Shown: positions 54,258 through 63,798, counted from the stretch's first letter. The stretch is 64,000 nucleotides of DNA from Vibrio lentus (GCF_030409755.1 NZ_JAUFQE010000001.1:1860001-1924000); one strand, 5' to 3'. Made by a program: numbers and translations. The notes: generated by a model from the letters alone, not told the origin.

Positions 54258-54536
54258 ATGGAATCGAAGATGTTGTTGGAAGAAGTTGTAGAAATTATTG
54301 AATTAACCGACTCAGACCATTTATCTCAAGCAATGGAACTGTTTAACGAGCATGGTTTTGTTGATGCTGAATCTTTGCCTTTTATGAATGTAGTGTTTGA
54401 AACCGCGCCGGATCAGCTTGCGAACAAGTTGTCGCAAATTGGTTTTAAAGGTTTAGTGCAAGTCGAGAAGAATGAAGACGAATCGGGCTTCACCATTATT
54501 GATGCTGAACGCGTTCTGCTAAAAGATTCTGCTTAG
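54258..54536 (+). CDS. Small acidic protein of unknown function
   Basis: A 92-residue acidic soluble protein (MESKMLLEEVVEIIELTDSD). It shows two helix-strand segments but no known motif. ATG 54258 or ATG 54270 (MLLEEVV) may be the start; neither is backed by a strong ribosome site. The 3' end (codons KDSA and stop) is the first unit of a degenerate repeat that continues downstream. Not recognised. Confidence 0.65.
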   Translation: MESKMLLEEVVEIIELTDSDHLSQAMELFNEHGFVDAESLPFMNVVFETAPDQLANKLSQIGFKGLVQVEKNEDESGFTIIDAERVLLKDSA

Positions 54537-54577
54537 TTGCAAGACTCTGCTTAACGACAAGATTCTTCTTAATTACC
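54523..54577. repeat. Degenerate 18-bp tandem repeats spanning the stop codon
   Basis: AAGATTCTGCTTAGTTGC, AAGACTCTGCTTAACGAC and AAGATTCTTCTTAATTAC are consecutive and related. The first includes the last codons and stop of the 92-residue gene. Weaker copies may extend to about 54609. Confidence 0.75.
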
Positions 54578-54652
54578 AGAATAAGATTCAGCGTAATGAT
54601 AAGACTCTATCCAGTTCAGTAACACCCGTTATGATTATTTGAGGTTAACACA

Positions 54653-55087
54653 GTGACAACAGCAACCGCTTCATCAACAGAGCAACATATTTCCAATGAA
54701 CATGCGCTTTTAGGCGCATCGTTATTAGCGTCTCAAAAAGTTGAGTTGGCTCTGTTCAATGTTATCTCTAAGTTAGCTAAAGCCTTACCAAAGGAAGCGC
54801 AACATCAACTAGGCTTGGACTTGGATACCTTTTTAAGAGAGAAACCAAGTGAGCAAGCCTCGACTCTGAGCCACTACGAAAATACGTTTGGTGAGCAACT
54901 TCCTATGAAGGCTAATGAACTCAGCGATTTTATTTATCATCGAAACTTGGTCACTCGTGGCTTTTGGCGTGTGACTGGCGCTGATGTAAAAGGCGGCGAG
55001 AAACTAGAGAATCCAGAGCTCTATTTAAAAGAGTTCTTAGCCAAATGTGAATATTGGCAAGTGATGCTAGATACTCAAAAAAACTGA
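54653..55087 (+). CDS. Conserved-looking 144-residue soluble protein, unknown
   Basis: Largely helical protein with GTG start after a GAGGTT ribosome site. Noticeable segments are ISNEHALLGASLLASQKVEL and FIYHRNLVTRGFWRVTG. No membrane helix, signal or catalytic motif is seen, and I do not recognise a family. It has its own terminator. Confidence 0.7.
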   Translation: MTTATASSTEQHISNEHALLGASLLASQKVELALFNVISKLAKALPKEAQHQLGLDLDTFLREKPSEQASTLSHYENTFGEQLPMKANELSDFIYHRNLVTRGFWRVTGADVKGGEKLENPELYLKEFLAKCEYWQVMLDTQKN

Positions 55088-55106
55088 GCAATTAAATAGA
55101 TTAAAT

Positions 55107-55138
55107 AAAGCCATAGCTTACACGCTGTGGCTTTTTTG
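55107..55138. terminator. Intrinsic terminator between orphan gene and cytochrome b561
   Basis: AAAGCCATAGC / GCTGTGGCTTT (one G-U) followed by TTTTTTG, between converging genes. Confidence 0.88.
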
Positions 55139-55167
55139 TTTGTGCTCAAAAGTTCGAATTATTAAAC

Positions 55168-55683
55168 CTAGATCATCATCTTCAACACGTAATTCTTAGA
55201 GACGAAGTGATGTTTAAGCGCAGCACTAATATGCAATAAGATTAAACAAGCAAGGGCAATACAACTGGTACGATGTAAATAGAAAAAGAAGCTGTTGATT
55301 GCAGGGTCGGTTATTAGGTTGTCGACGGTTGTTAGCCAAAATAATGAATAGGGCTCTTTAAGCATTAAATAACCGGTGCTGAAAACCATGAACATAACGA
55401 GATACATGAGTGAGTGGGCGAGTTTGGCAATACATATTTGACCGGCAGCCACAGAGGAAGGCATGGGTGGTGTGCTTCTAAAATGACTCCATATATATCG
55501 AATCGCCAACAAAGGAGTAGCGACAGTAGCCAACGACATGTTGAGCACTGACAGGAAAGAAAATAGCTCGGGCCTACTGGTGACAAAGTGCATCACATAG
55601 CCTGCGACGGTTGCATAGATGATCACAGAAGCCATCACCCAGTGCAGCACACGGCTTAGTAAATCGTATCGTGGATTATTCAA
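55168..55683 (-). CDS. Cytochrome b561
   Basis: A 171-residue four-helix diheme membrane cytochrome. Candidate heme ligands are the histidines in SRVLHWVMAS, AKLAHSLMYL and LLHISAALKHHF, the usual CybB-like pattern. It may transfer electrons from ubiquinol, as for the superoxide-oxidising CybB. Single gene. Confidence 0.9.
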   Translation of the reverse strand: MNNPRYDLLSRVLHWVMASVIIYATVAGYVMHFVTSRPELFSFLSVLNMSLATVATPLLAIRYIWSHFRSTPPMPSSVAAGQICIAKLAHSLMYLVMFMVFSTGYLMLKEPYSLFWLTTVDNLITDPAINSFFFYLHRTSCIALACLILLHISAALKHHFVSKNYVLKMMI

Positions 55684-55959
55684 ATTAACCTCGTTCTGAT
55701 CGTTATAACAATAATTTTCAAATAGATGCCCAAAACTAGTTATTAGTATATTTGCATCGCGAATTAATTATATCGAACAGTAATACTCCGTATTCTCCTT
55801 AATTATAAATTAATGATGTTGCTTCAGGTGTTTTATAATTATCAATGATGTTTTAGAGTGTTAATTCCAATACAGACAGGGCAAACTTGCCGACTTCCTA
55901 GCTTGTATGCCTATAACGAGATACAGTTAGTTTAAAGCTAAATATATAAGGAATGTATA

Positions 55960-56799
55960 ATGCTTCGAATCTTATTGATTTCAGTTATCTCAATGTTCAC
56001 AACCATGAGTTTTGCAAACGAAGAGGTTAAGTACTCAGATCAAGAGTATTTAGATAGACCATTGATGGAACGTTATATCTTGGATGAGTTGAAGCAATTG
56101 CGTATGGAGCAGCAAGATCTCGAAAGACGTTTAACGATCCAAATGACTGATCGTGAACTCTCTGTTGCGGATAAATCATTGAACTACGCCAACGTGACGG
56201 TAACTTATTTCTTCTACATTATTGCGGGCGTTGCTTCACTTATCGCATTGGTTGGGTGGCAATCACTGAAAGAACTCAAGCACACAACCAAAGAAATGGC
56301 TGACCAGCGATTAAATTCTATCGCTCAAGAGTACGAAAAGAAATTTAATGTACTTGAAAGGGATCTTAAAAGGAAAACTCGAATCATCTCTGAAAATAAT
56401 CGAGAGATTGAGATCATCAATGAGATTCATAATTTATGGTTAAGAGCGCAAAACGCACAGACGGCTGAGCAAAAAATTGAGATTTACGATGAGATCTTAA
56501 AGGTTCGTCCGGGGGATTTAGAGGCGCTCACTTATAAAGCGGATGCGGCGATGGATATGCAAGAGTACCACTGGGCAATGAGCTTATGTAACCGTGTATT
56601 AGAAGTTGATGACCAAAATGCTCACGCTTTGTATCAACGTGCTTGTGCCTACGCAAGGTTAGGTGCAGAAGGTCAGGCGATAGACGACTTAGAGCGATCT
56701 ATCGAAGCCAGTGGTTCAATGAGAGAACTTCTGGCAGAAGAGCCTGATTTCGAGATGTTGAGAGGTTTAGACCGCTTTGAAGCTCTATGTGAAGAGTAA
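55960..56799 (+). CDS. Membrane protein with coiled coil and TPR-like repeats
   Basis: A 279-residue protein. A signal-like N-terminus (MLRILLISVISMFTTMSFA) is followed by a Glu/Gln-rich helical stretch, a membrane helix at about residues 80-103 (VTVTYFFYIIAGVASLIALV), then a basic coiled coil to about 160. The C-terminus resembles tetratricopeptide repeats: EIYDEILKVRPGDLEALTYK, then MSLCNRVLEVDDQNAHALYQ and DDLERSIEASGS. It may be a cytoplasmic-facing scaffold. Not assigned to a named family. Confidence 0.72.
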   Translation: MLRILLISVISMFTTMSFANEEVKYSDQEYLDRPLMERYILDELKQLRMEQQDLERRLTIQMTDRELSVADKSLNYANVTVTYFFYIIAGVASLIALVGWQSLKELKHTTKEMADQRLNSIAQEYEKKFNVLERDLKRKTRIISENNREIEIINEIHNLWLRAQNAQTAEQKIEIYDEILKVRPGDLEALTYKADAAMDMQEYHWAMSLCNRVLEVDDQNAHALYQRACAYARLGAEGQAIDDLERSIEASGSMRELLAEEPDFEMLRGLDRFEALCEE

Positions 56800-56890
56800 T
56801 TATTTAATGACATGGTGAGCTTCGCACGCTCACCATGCTTTTAATCGTTTTTACGGAACGGTTTCTTACATTTCGCTTATTTTATTGAAT

Positions 56891-56913
56891 CAATTGTTAT
56901 GTTATAACATCTT
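56891..56913. promoter_or_regulatory. Candidate Zur box upstream of the LysM/M23 endopeptidase
   Basis: The core TGTTATGTTATAACA (56895-56909) matches the gammaproteobacterial Zur palindrome GTTATAnTATAAC closely. It lies about 40 bases before the start of the M23 gene, where a promoter would be. Confidence 0.6.
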
Positions 56914-56946
56914 AAAAGTTCATTGTAATAACCGTTAAGTATTTTT

Positions 56947-58203
56947 ATGAAGTTCCTCCGCACTGGCCTGATAGTGACTGCTATCAGCGCATTTTTACTT
57001 GCTTTATATCTTTCTCTTTCGCCTGAACCACCAGAAGACATCGCTATCAAAATTACACCTTATCAAGGTGCGGTTTCGGCTGATGAGAAGCCATCGAGTT
57101 CAGACGTTGAGTCAAGTTCTCTGGTAAGAGTTCATTATTTTGTCAAAGTTGGGGATACACTCAGCAATGTATTTACCTCTTGGAAACTCCCTTACGGAAC
57201 GGCTCAAAAGATACTTGAGGCCGATCTAGAATCACTGAAACTGGACACGATCAAACCTGGCGATCATCTAGAGTTGTTGTTGGATAGTGAATCTAAACAG
57301 CTAGTCGAATTGATTTACCATGAGAGCTTGGTTGAACAGGCGGTCTACACAGAAAATGATGACGGTAGTTTTAGTTATCAGTTCATAGAGACTCCAGGGG
57401 AATGGAAAGAAAAACTGTACTCAGGTGCGGTGCAGGGTAGTTTTTCCACGTCAGCTTACAAGGCCGGTTTAACCAGTGCCCAGATAGCCAATATCACTCG
57501 AACGCTGAAAGATAAAATCAACTTCTCCAAAGAGCTCAGAGTTGGTGACAGCTTTAATGTGTTGGTTAAAGAGCAATACACGGAAGATCACTTAACGGGT
57601 AAGACTGAAGTACAAGGGATCTCTATCAAGCTACGAAATAGGGAAGTGGCGGCTTTTCTTGCTGCGGATGGACGTTTCTATGACCGAGAAGGGAATAGCC
57701 TTGAGCAAGCTTTTAATCGATTCCCAATAGACAAACAGTTCCGAAGAATCACTTCACCATTTAATCCGTACCGCAAACATCCGGTGACAGGGCGTATATC
57801 ACCACATAATGGCACTGATTTCGCAACACCTGTGGGTTCACCCGTTTATTCAACCGGAGACGGTAGGGTTGTGGCGCTTCGTGACCACCCTTACGCAGGG
57901 AAGTATCTGGTGATAGAGCATAACAGCGTTTACAAAACACGTTATTTACACTTGAGCCGCTTTTTGGTGAAGAAAGGGCAACAGGTTAAGCGTGGTCAGG
58001 AAATTGCGTTGTCGGGTGCAACAGGCCGTTTGACAGGGCCTCACTTACATTTTGAAGTGTTGGTACGTGGAAGGGCGGTCGACGCGATGAAGGCAGACCT
58101 GCCTTTGGCAAGCTCTATATTACCGAAGGACAAGGGGGCGTTCCTTACTCGAATTGCCTCTTTTGATGACATCATCTCTGAGCAAGAAGGCAGAACGAGT
58201 TAA
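56947..58203 (+). CDS. shyB: LysM/M23 peptidoglycan DD-endopeptidase, ShyB-like
   Basis: A 418-residue murein hydrolase. It has an N-terminal membrane anchor (about residues 7-25), a LysM-like segment VKVGDTLSNVFTSWKL at about 66-110, an OapA-like middle part and a C-terminal M23 domain. The zinc ligands are in SPHNGTDFATPVGSPVY (HxxxD) and GPHLHFEV (HxH). It cuts peptide crosslinks during wall growth. Vibrio cholerae has three such enzymes, of which ShyB is the Zur-repressed one. The Zur-like box here makes a ShyB assignment likely but not certain. Confidence 0.82.
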   Translation: MKFLRTGLIVTAISAFLLALYLSLSPEPPEDIAIKITPYQGAVSADEKPSSSDVESSSLVRVHYFVKVGDTLSNVFTSWKLPYGTAQKILEADLESLKLDTIKPGDHLELLLDSESKQLVELIYHESLVEQAVYTENDDGSFSYQFIETPGEWKEKLYSGAVQGSFSTSAYKAGLTSAQIANITRTLKDKINFSKELRVGDSFNVLVKEQYTEDHLTGKTEVQGISIKLRNREVAAFLAADGRFYDREGNSLEQAFNRFPIDKQFRRITSPFNPYRKHPVTGRISPHNGTDFATPVGSPVYSTGDGRVVALRDHPYAGKYLVIEHNSVYKTRYLHLSRFLVKKGQQVKRGQEIALSGATGRLTGPHLHFEVLVRGRAVDAMKADLPLASSILPKDKGAFLTRIASFDDIISEQEGRTS

Positions 58204-58226
58204 ATTCACTTCAGCCACGGCTTATC

Positions 58227-58273
58227 CTTATTCCAACCTTCTGGTGATAAACAAACCGAAGGTTGGAATAAGC
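58227..58273. terminator. Convergent hairpin between the M23 gene and ybjQ
   Basis: TTATTCCAACCTTC / GAAGGTTGGAATAA, a 14-bp perfect stem with a 16-base loop, between converging genes. T-tracts are weak. Confidence 0.65.
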
Positions 58274-58303
58274 ATTTATTGAATCAAATGATTTCAGATT
58301 CGA

Positions 58304-58624
58304 TTAAGCGACGACAACCGCTGTGCCGCTGGCTGAAACCATCAACATGCCATTACCTGTTCCTAAGACTTCATAATCGATATCGACACCAACCACTGCG
58401 TTTGCACCCGCTTCAATCGCTTTCTGCTCCAGCTCTTTGAATGCGTAGTTACGTGCTTTCTCCAGCTCCTTTTCATAGGTACCAGAACGTCCACCGACGA
58501 AGTCTCGAATACCTGAAAACATATCCTTGAATACGTTAACCCCTAGAATGGCTTCTCCGGCAATAACCCCTTTGTAATCGACAATACGTTTGCCTTCGAC
58601 AGATTGTGTGGTGGTAATAATCAT
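58304..58624 (-). CDS. YbjQ family protein
   Basis: A 106-residue protein of the YbjQ/UPF0145 family with the signature [18 protein letters not shown] and [18 protein letters not shown]. Family members form small oligomeric beta-rich assemblies; function unknown. It may share a promoter region with the repeat array at 58651. Confidence 0.9.
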   Translation of the reverse strand: MIITTTQSVEGKRIVDYKGVIAGEAILGVNVFKDMFSGIRDFVGGRSGTYEKELEKARNYAFKELEQKAIEAGANAVVGVDIDYEVLGTGNGMLMVSASGTAVVVA

Positions 58625-58650
58625 AGTGGCCTCTGTAAGTTAGATGGTTG

Positions 58651-58725
58651 GTTACTAGATGAGTTGTTACTAGTTGATTAGTTACTTGATGATTGGTTAC
58701 TTGATGATTAGCTACTCGCTGAGTT
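58651..58725. repeat. Tandem 15-bp repeats (GTTACTTGATGATTG-like), 5 copies
   Basis: Five consecutive related 15-base units, ending inside the 3' end of the LysR gene (last unit 58711-58725 includes its stop codon on the minus strand). The array lies between the LysR gene and ybjQ. Confidence 0.88.
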
Positions 58726-59626
58726 TTGTCTCTGAGCGTGTGAATTCATGCCTCAACCATGTTCTCAGTTTTAGCACACTTTCTTGTTTTAACTTGTTTT
58801 TTGGACAAACGAAATAGAAATCTTGATGGGGGTTAGCCACTGGCTCACTAATTTCGACCAACATGCCATGGCTGATGTCATCTTTCACAAACAAGCGGTG
58901 AGTGACTAATACACCAAGCGAACGAATGGCAGCTTGCACGGCTTGAATCGAGACATCGAACGTCAAGTTACTGTGGAACGTCGGCATGGGTATTTGGTAA
59001 TGATCGCACCACACTTGCCAGTCATACTGTCTTCTTGGGTTGAAGACACCAATGGTTGGGTTTTGTTTCACCAGTTGTTCAACGCTCAATCCCATTTGGT
59101 TTTTCAATAGTGCTGGGCTGCACACCAATACCAGATCATCGTCACCGAGCTTTTCGCTGTAATATCTGTCCCACTCGCTCGGTTTGCCGTGCACGAGCGC
59201 GATGTCGACACCTTCTTGTTCTATGTCGAAAGAGCCCGTTAGCGTGGATATACGAATATCAAGAGAGGGAGCAAAGCTTTGGAATTCCGAAACTCGCGGG
59301 ATCCACCAGTGCATGGCGAGTGAGTTCACCATGTTGAGGGTGATGCGGTGGTCGTTAGGCGTTTTGGCGAGTTCTTCTGTGGCTTCTATTACTTGTTCCA
59401 ATGCTGGTGCGACTTTTCGATAATATCGCTTACCTGCGGCATTCAGCACAACACGGCGACCCACACGTTGGAACAGCGGCTTATTGACCAGTTGCTCCAA
59501 TGATTTTATCGCTTGGCTTACCGCTGAATGACTGACGTACAACACGCGAGCGGCTTCGGTCATGCTGCCTGTTTCGGCTACAGCAATGAAAGCATAAACG
59601 GATTTAAGTGGAACGAGTTTCTTCAT
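58712..59626 (-). CDS. LysR-family transcriptional regulator
   Basis: A 304-residue LysR regulator. The helix-turn-helix reads FIAVAETGSMTEAARVLYVSHSAV and is followed by QAIKSLEQLVNKPLFQRVGRR. The effector domain resembles the GcvA group. It is divergent from an EamA-family transporter gene, 91 bases apart, so it probably controls that gene. The 3' end is embedded in a tandem repeat array. Confidence 0.92.
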   Translation of the reverse strand: MKKLVPLKSVYAFIAVAETGSMTEAARVLYVSHSAVSQAIKSLEQLVNKPLFQRVGRRVVLNAAGKRYYRKVAPALEQVIEATEELAKTPNDHRITLNMVNSLAMHWWIPRVSEFQSFAPSLDIRISTLTGSFDIEQEGVDIALVHGKPSEWDRYYSEKLGDDDLVLVCSPALLKNQMGLSVEQLVKQNPTIGVFNPRRQYDWQVWCDHYQIPMPTFHSNLTFDVSIQAVQAAIRSLGVLVTHRLFVKDDISHGMLVEISEPVANPHQDFYFVCPKNKLKQESVLKLRTWLRHEFTRSETKLSE

Positions 59627-59717
59627 TGGTAAGTTTTCCTTACAGTTGTGGTTAATATTACTCGCTATTTTTCATCACGTCACGCCTCTAAAATAACTGT
59701 CATAGGAGGTGATAATT

Positions 59718-60746
59718 ATGTCTGATATTACCAAGGCGACGGCTTTCATGTTGTTGTCGACGTTCAGTTTGTCTTTAAGTGGCTTAATGGCCAAGTATCT
59801 ATCGGTATCAATGCCCGTTTCATTTTTGAGTTTCGTGCGATTTTTGTTACCCAGCCTGTTTTTATTCTTATTTTTGATGTTTTACAAAATCACGAAACCT
59901 TCACTCGATATGTGGAAACCTTTAGTGATGCGTGCGATTTTTATGGTGGCATGCCAGTGGTGTTTTCTTACGTCTTTGCAAACCCTAACGCTGGTTGAAG
60001 GTGTGGTGTTGTTCAGCACTGGCCCTCTGTTCATTCCTTTGTTAGAAAAATTAATGTTTGGAACCAAGATTCATACAACCACAGTGATTTGTTTAGTTGT
60101 CACCTTTGTCGGTGTAGTGATGATGGCTGGGGACTGGTCGCAGTTTGAATTTGGCTCAGAGTTCTTTAGGCCAGCGTTGTTGCTAGGGTTATTGGCGGGT
60201 GTATTTAATTCGGGTTCACAAGTGAGTTTGTATCGAGCGTCCAAGACTAGCCTGACACCCGCAGAGCTAAACGCGTGGACGTTCTTGGTCGCGGCAATCA
60301 TTGTGATACCAATGGTTGTGTTTACTTCAGTATCTGCGACTCCAGATGTGCTTGAGAGTACTGCGGGCAATGGAACCTTTTCGGCTCTGTTATCTTTTGA
60401 AGGCTTACGCTGGATTGGGCTTGGCGCTTTTGGATTGGCTCTATTTACTATTAACACGCAAATCTTCCGCTCGAAAGCGTACAAGTTGGCAGACAGCGGA
60501 TCTCAGTTGGCACCGCTAATTTTTACTAACATGCTGTTCAGTGCGTTATGGCAGAGCTTGTTCTTTGATGATGTGTTTTCAACTCAGCAGTTAATCGGCA
60601 TCAATTTGATCGTCGTGGCGAGCATAACCAATACTCTACTAGCTAAAAGACACAGCAAAGCAAAAACCAAGCAAACACCGCGAACTGCTGTGGCTTTAGC
60701 GACTGCAGCAGATGCTGCGGTGTTGGACTCTGCTGTTAAAAGTTAA
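59718..60746 (+). CDS. EamA/DMT-family transporter
   Basis: A 342-residue membrane protein with ten helices in two EamA halves, starting MSDITKATAFMLLSTFSLSL. A C-terminal cytoplasmic tail rich in Lys, Thr and Ala follows the last helix. The ATG at 59718 has AGGAGG at 59704-59709; the frame opens slightly earlier. It is probably an exporter for a metabolite controlled by the divergent LysR protein. Substrate unknown. Confidence 0.88.
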   Translation: MSDITKATAFMLLSTFSLSLSGLMAKYLSVSMPVSFLSFVRFLLPSLFLFLFLMFYKITKPSLDMWKPLVMRAIFMVACQWCFLTSLQTLTLVEGVVLFSTGPLFIPLLEKLMFGTKIHTTTVICLVVTFVGVVMMAGDWSQFEFGSEFFRPALLLGLLAGVFNSGSQVSLYRASKTSLTPAELNAWTFLVAAIIVIPMVVFTSVSATPDVLESTAGNGTFSALLSFEGLRWIGLGAFGLALFTINTQIFRSKAYKLADSGSQLAPLIFTNMLFSALWQSLFFDDVFSTQQLIGINLIVVASITNTLLAKRHSKAKTKQTPRTAVALATAADAAVLDSAVKS

Positions 60747-60783
60747 GCATTGAGCTTGTAGTCTAAAACGTAATACATAAAGC

Positions 60784-63700
60784 CTAGAACAGTGAACGAA
60801 TGTATTCTTTTACTCGTTCGATATGCTTGTTTTGATCAATTTCGCATCGTTGGTTCGCTTCAAGGAATCGCTCAGCGTATTTGTCATAGATTTTGTTTTC
60901 TAAAAACAGTAAATACAGTTTTGGATCGATATGACCGCTGGTGGCCATGTCGGTCATGATATTGAGTGATTCGCTTAGGAGTTTACCTTTTTTATACGGG
61001 CGATCACTGGAGGTGAGCGCTTCGAACACATCGGCAATGGCCATCGCTCTAGACGGCAAAGGTAACTGGTCTTCGTTTAAGCCTCTCGGATAACCCTTAC
61101 CATCGATACGTTCGTGGTGTCCGCTGGCAATGTCAGGAATGTTCTTGAGATAAGATGGGTAAGGGAGCTTGTTGAGCATGGTGAAGGTTTGAATGATATG
61201 GTCGTTTATCATGAAGCGTTCTTCGTCGTTTAAGGTACCGCGACGTACTTTCAAATTGTGCAATTCACCTTGGTTGTACTTCACTTCACCTGGTTTGAGT
61301 ACAAACGCTTCTTGCCACACATCGGCTGGGTTAAAGCCATTATCCCAAGGTATTTTATGTTCGGGTTTATCAGCAAGTAGTGGCTCCATCACTGGCAGCG
61401 TTTGGTCTTTGATTGTTGGATCAGCTTCACTCTTCTCAGAGGTATCTTGCTGCGTGTTAAATCTTTCTTTTTCAGACCAAGATAAACCTAGCTGATCGTC
61501 GAGTGTTCGTTTCCACTGGCGTTTGGCTATTTGGTCTAAGCGTTCTAGTTGCTCATCTGTCATCGACTCTCCACCGAGGTTACACTCGGCTATGAAGGCA
61601 AACTCTTCATCCAATTCCGACAAACTTTGCTCGAGAACTTTCAGTTGTTCTTCTTGAAGCGCTCCGTTCGCTATGGCTTTCCAGTAATCGGTTTCAGCCT
61701 GTTGTTTTAACAGTTCGAAACGCATTCGCACTTCATGGATTCGGTCGTAAATGGTTTCAAGTTTTGTAGCTTTGTCTACGACATATTCTGGCGTCGTCAC
61801 TTTGCCACAATCGTGTAACCAAGCAGCCAGCATGAGTTCTTCCCATTGTTTATTATCAAGCGAGAACTGTGGGTAGTAACGGTCGTCGTCTATGGTGGCT
61901 TGGGTTAACCATTTGGTCAGTTCAGGAACTCGTTGGCAATGCCCGCCCGTGTATGGCGACTTGGTATCAATCGCTGAAGCAATCAATTCGATAAAGGCAT
62001 TGAGCATGTCTTTCTGTTGCTGCATTTGGTCAATGTTGTCTTTGGCGATTTCAGCAAAGCTCAGTAGCTCCCTCAAAAATGCATGTTTGTCTGCCTGCAT
62101 CTTAGTGATTGGTCTTTCATAGCCAATTGCAACAATGCCCACCAACAACTTTTCACGGTTCAATAGTGGGAAAAGGTACAGGTCAGAATTGAATATCGAA
62201 TCTTGGTAATAGTTAAGAACATTGTCTTGTCGGTTAAGGTGGATGGTCTCGCCTGATTTAAGCTGACACAACAACCAAGGGGTATGCTTGATGAAGTCAT
62301 TGATGTCGGCCTTGAAAGGAAGAATGGCGAGGTTCGCTGCCGTATCAAACACATCCTTTTCTTCAGATTGAGTAAACAGCACGATGGTTTCAGCTTTGGT
62401 AATTAGGTAGCTTTGATGGGCAATGTTCTTGGCTAATATCGAAAACTCCTGATTACCCGCGGTGTCCCGAAGTAAATTAATCAGATCATGAAGCGTGTGC
62501 TCCATCAGCTCAATGGAATGGGCGAGGTTAGCGACTTCTTTTATCATGCTCTTAGGGTAATGGGTTCTTCTGAAATCGAATCGAGCGATGTTGTCAGTAA
62601 GCTGCATGAGTGTATTGAGAGGTTGGGATAAGCGGTTGGCGACTAACCACACGATACCAAAACAGATAAACAACATACCAATCGCGACGGCAACTTGCTT
62701 ATCACGCATCGAGATAAGATCAGAAAGCAGATCATTGTGTGGCGTTGCTTCGGCCAGATAAAGGGTGACGTCTTGAGTCAGCTCAACGGGCGTTAATGTT
62801 AATGCCCAAGTATTTAGGTTGTACTCAATGTTCTTTAGGTTGAGGTTAAATTTCTCTTCATCAGAAATAAGAGGGGCTAGAACAGACGACTTTAAGGCCG
62901 CCATTTGATCACGTTTAGGGATGTTGAATAGTTGTTGGCTTTGCTCGCTACCGGATCCTTTATTGTCGCCTACGTTACTGTTGGTGCGGTTGTTTTCACC
63001 TATGGGGCTTAAGTTGGGTATTGCTAAGTCCAGCTGATGTTGACCGAGCAGGTTAAAATGTTGGTCAAACAAAGCCAAGCGACTCTGTGGCGAATAAGCG
63101 AGCTGGCTTATCTGAGAGGATAAAGAGTCTAAAGTGAAATCAGCGCCAACCACATGATTACCTTCATAAGTTCGCCTTGATAGGGTAATGCCGTTCTTTT
63201 TAAGAAAGTAAAACAGGTACGGCTCAGAGAGTTTGATTGTTCCATCGGGTTTAGCGTTACGGAACCAAGGTCGGGTTGTAGGATTAAACTCACTCTCCTG
63301 TTGCACAATGCTCAATACCTTATGTGCGCCATCAAGGTAAGAGATAAGGTTCTCGCCCTTGAGGTTGATCGTGCTGACCATCATCGTGGCCTTGGCTGGT
63401 GCGTTGTTTTCAAGTCTTTGCTTGTTGGTGCTCAGTGGGCGGAAAATCCTAAACTCTCCATCATCAGACCCGTAAAACAGCGCAACTAAATTGGTATTTT
63501 GTTTGAATATGATGTCTATCGAGGCAATCCAAGACTCCTGCTCAGTAGACGAAGTTTGATGAGAAACAAACGGGCTCACAGCCATCACATTCAAGGTTGT
63601 GATAACGGGTGCGATGGCTTGCTTAAATACCGATTCCAGCTTATCGCGATGTTCATTACTGATTTCGCTCACCGTCCCTAACAACAACTCTTGTGAATGG

Positions 63701-63798
63701 CGATAGCTTATTGAGATAAGTACGGCACCAACAAGTGTTGTCAAAATTAGGAAAAGGCTAGTGATGTGGATACTCAGCGGATATCGTCTTCGTCTCAT
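60784..63798 (-). CDS. Cache-HAMP-GAF-HD-GYP signalling protein (probable c-di-GMP phosphodiesterase)
   Basis: A 1004-residue sensor. Helix 1 (about 9-32) and helix 2 (about 368-387) bracket a large periplasmic Cache-type domain. HAMP (about 388-440), a GAF-like domain (about 455-590) and an HD-GYP domain follow. The HD-GYP motifs are intact: AAWLHDCGK at about 662, NDHIIQTFTM at about 866 and SGHHERIDGKGYPRGL at about 893. Between the first two lies a helical insertion, making the gap about 200 residues rather than the usual 60 or so. The ATG at 63798 has a GGAGTG ribosome site; the frame extends to 63867. c-di-GMP hydrolysis is inferred from the intact motifs. Confidence 0.92.
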   Translation of the reverse strand: MRRRRYPLSIHITSLFLILTTLVGAVLISISYRHSQELLLGTVSEISNEHRDKLESVFKQAIAPVITTLNVMAVSPFVSHQTSSTEQESWIASIDIIFKQNTNLVALFYGSDDGEFRIFRPLSTNKQRLENNAPAKATMMVSTINLKGENLISYLDGAHKVLSIVQQESEFNPTTRPWFRNAKPDGTIKLSEPYLFYFLKKNGITLSRRTYEGNHVVGADFTLDSLSSQISQLAYSPQSRLALFDQHFNLLGQHQLDLAIPNLSPIGENNRTNSNVGDNKGSGSEQSQQLFNIPKRDQMAALKSSVLAPLISDEEKFNLNLKNIEYNLNTWALTLTPVELTQDVTLYLAEATPHNDLLSDLISMRDKQVAVAIGMLFICFGIVWLVANRLSQPLNTLMQLTDNIARFDFRRTHYPKSMIKEVANLAHSIELMEHTLHDLINLLRDTAGNQEFSILAKNIAHQSYLITKAETIVLFTQSEEKDVFDTAANLAILPFKADINDFIKHTPWLLCQLKSGETIHLNRQDNVLNYYQDSIFNSDLYLFPLLNREKLLVGIVAIGYERPITKMQADKHAFLRELLSFAEIAKDNIDQMQQQKDMLNAFIELIASAIDTKSPYTGGHCQRVPELTKWLTQATIDDDRYYPQFSLDNKQWEELMLAAWLHDCGKVTTPEYVVDKATKLETIYDRIHEVRMRFELLKQQAETDYWKAIANGALQEEQLKVLEQSLSELDEEFAFIAECNLGGESMTDEQLERLDQIAKRQWKRTLDDQLGLSWSEKERFNTQQDTSEKSEADPTIKDQTLPVMEPLLADKPEHKIPWDNGFNPADVWQEAFVLKPGEVKYNQGELHNLKVRRGTLNDEERFMINDHIIQTFTMLNKLPYPSYLKNIPDIASGHHERIDGKGYPRGLNEDQLPLPSRAMAIADVFEALTSSDRPYKKGKLLSESLNIMTDMATSGHIDPKLYLLFLENKIYDKYAERFLEANQRCEIDQNKHIERVKEYIRSLF

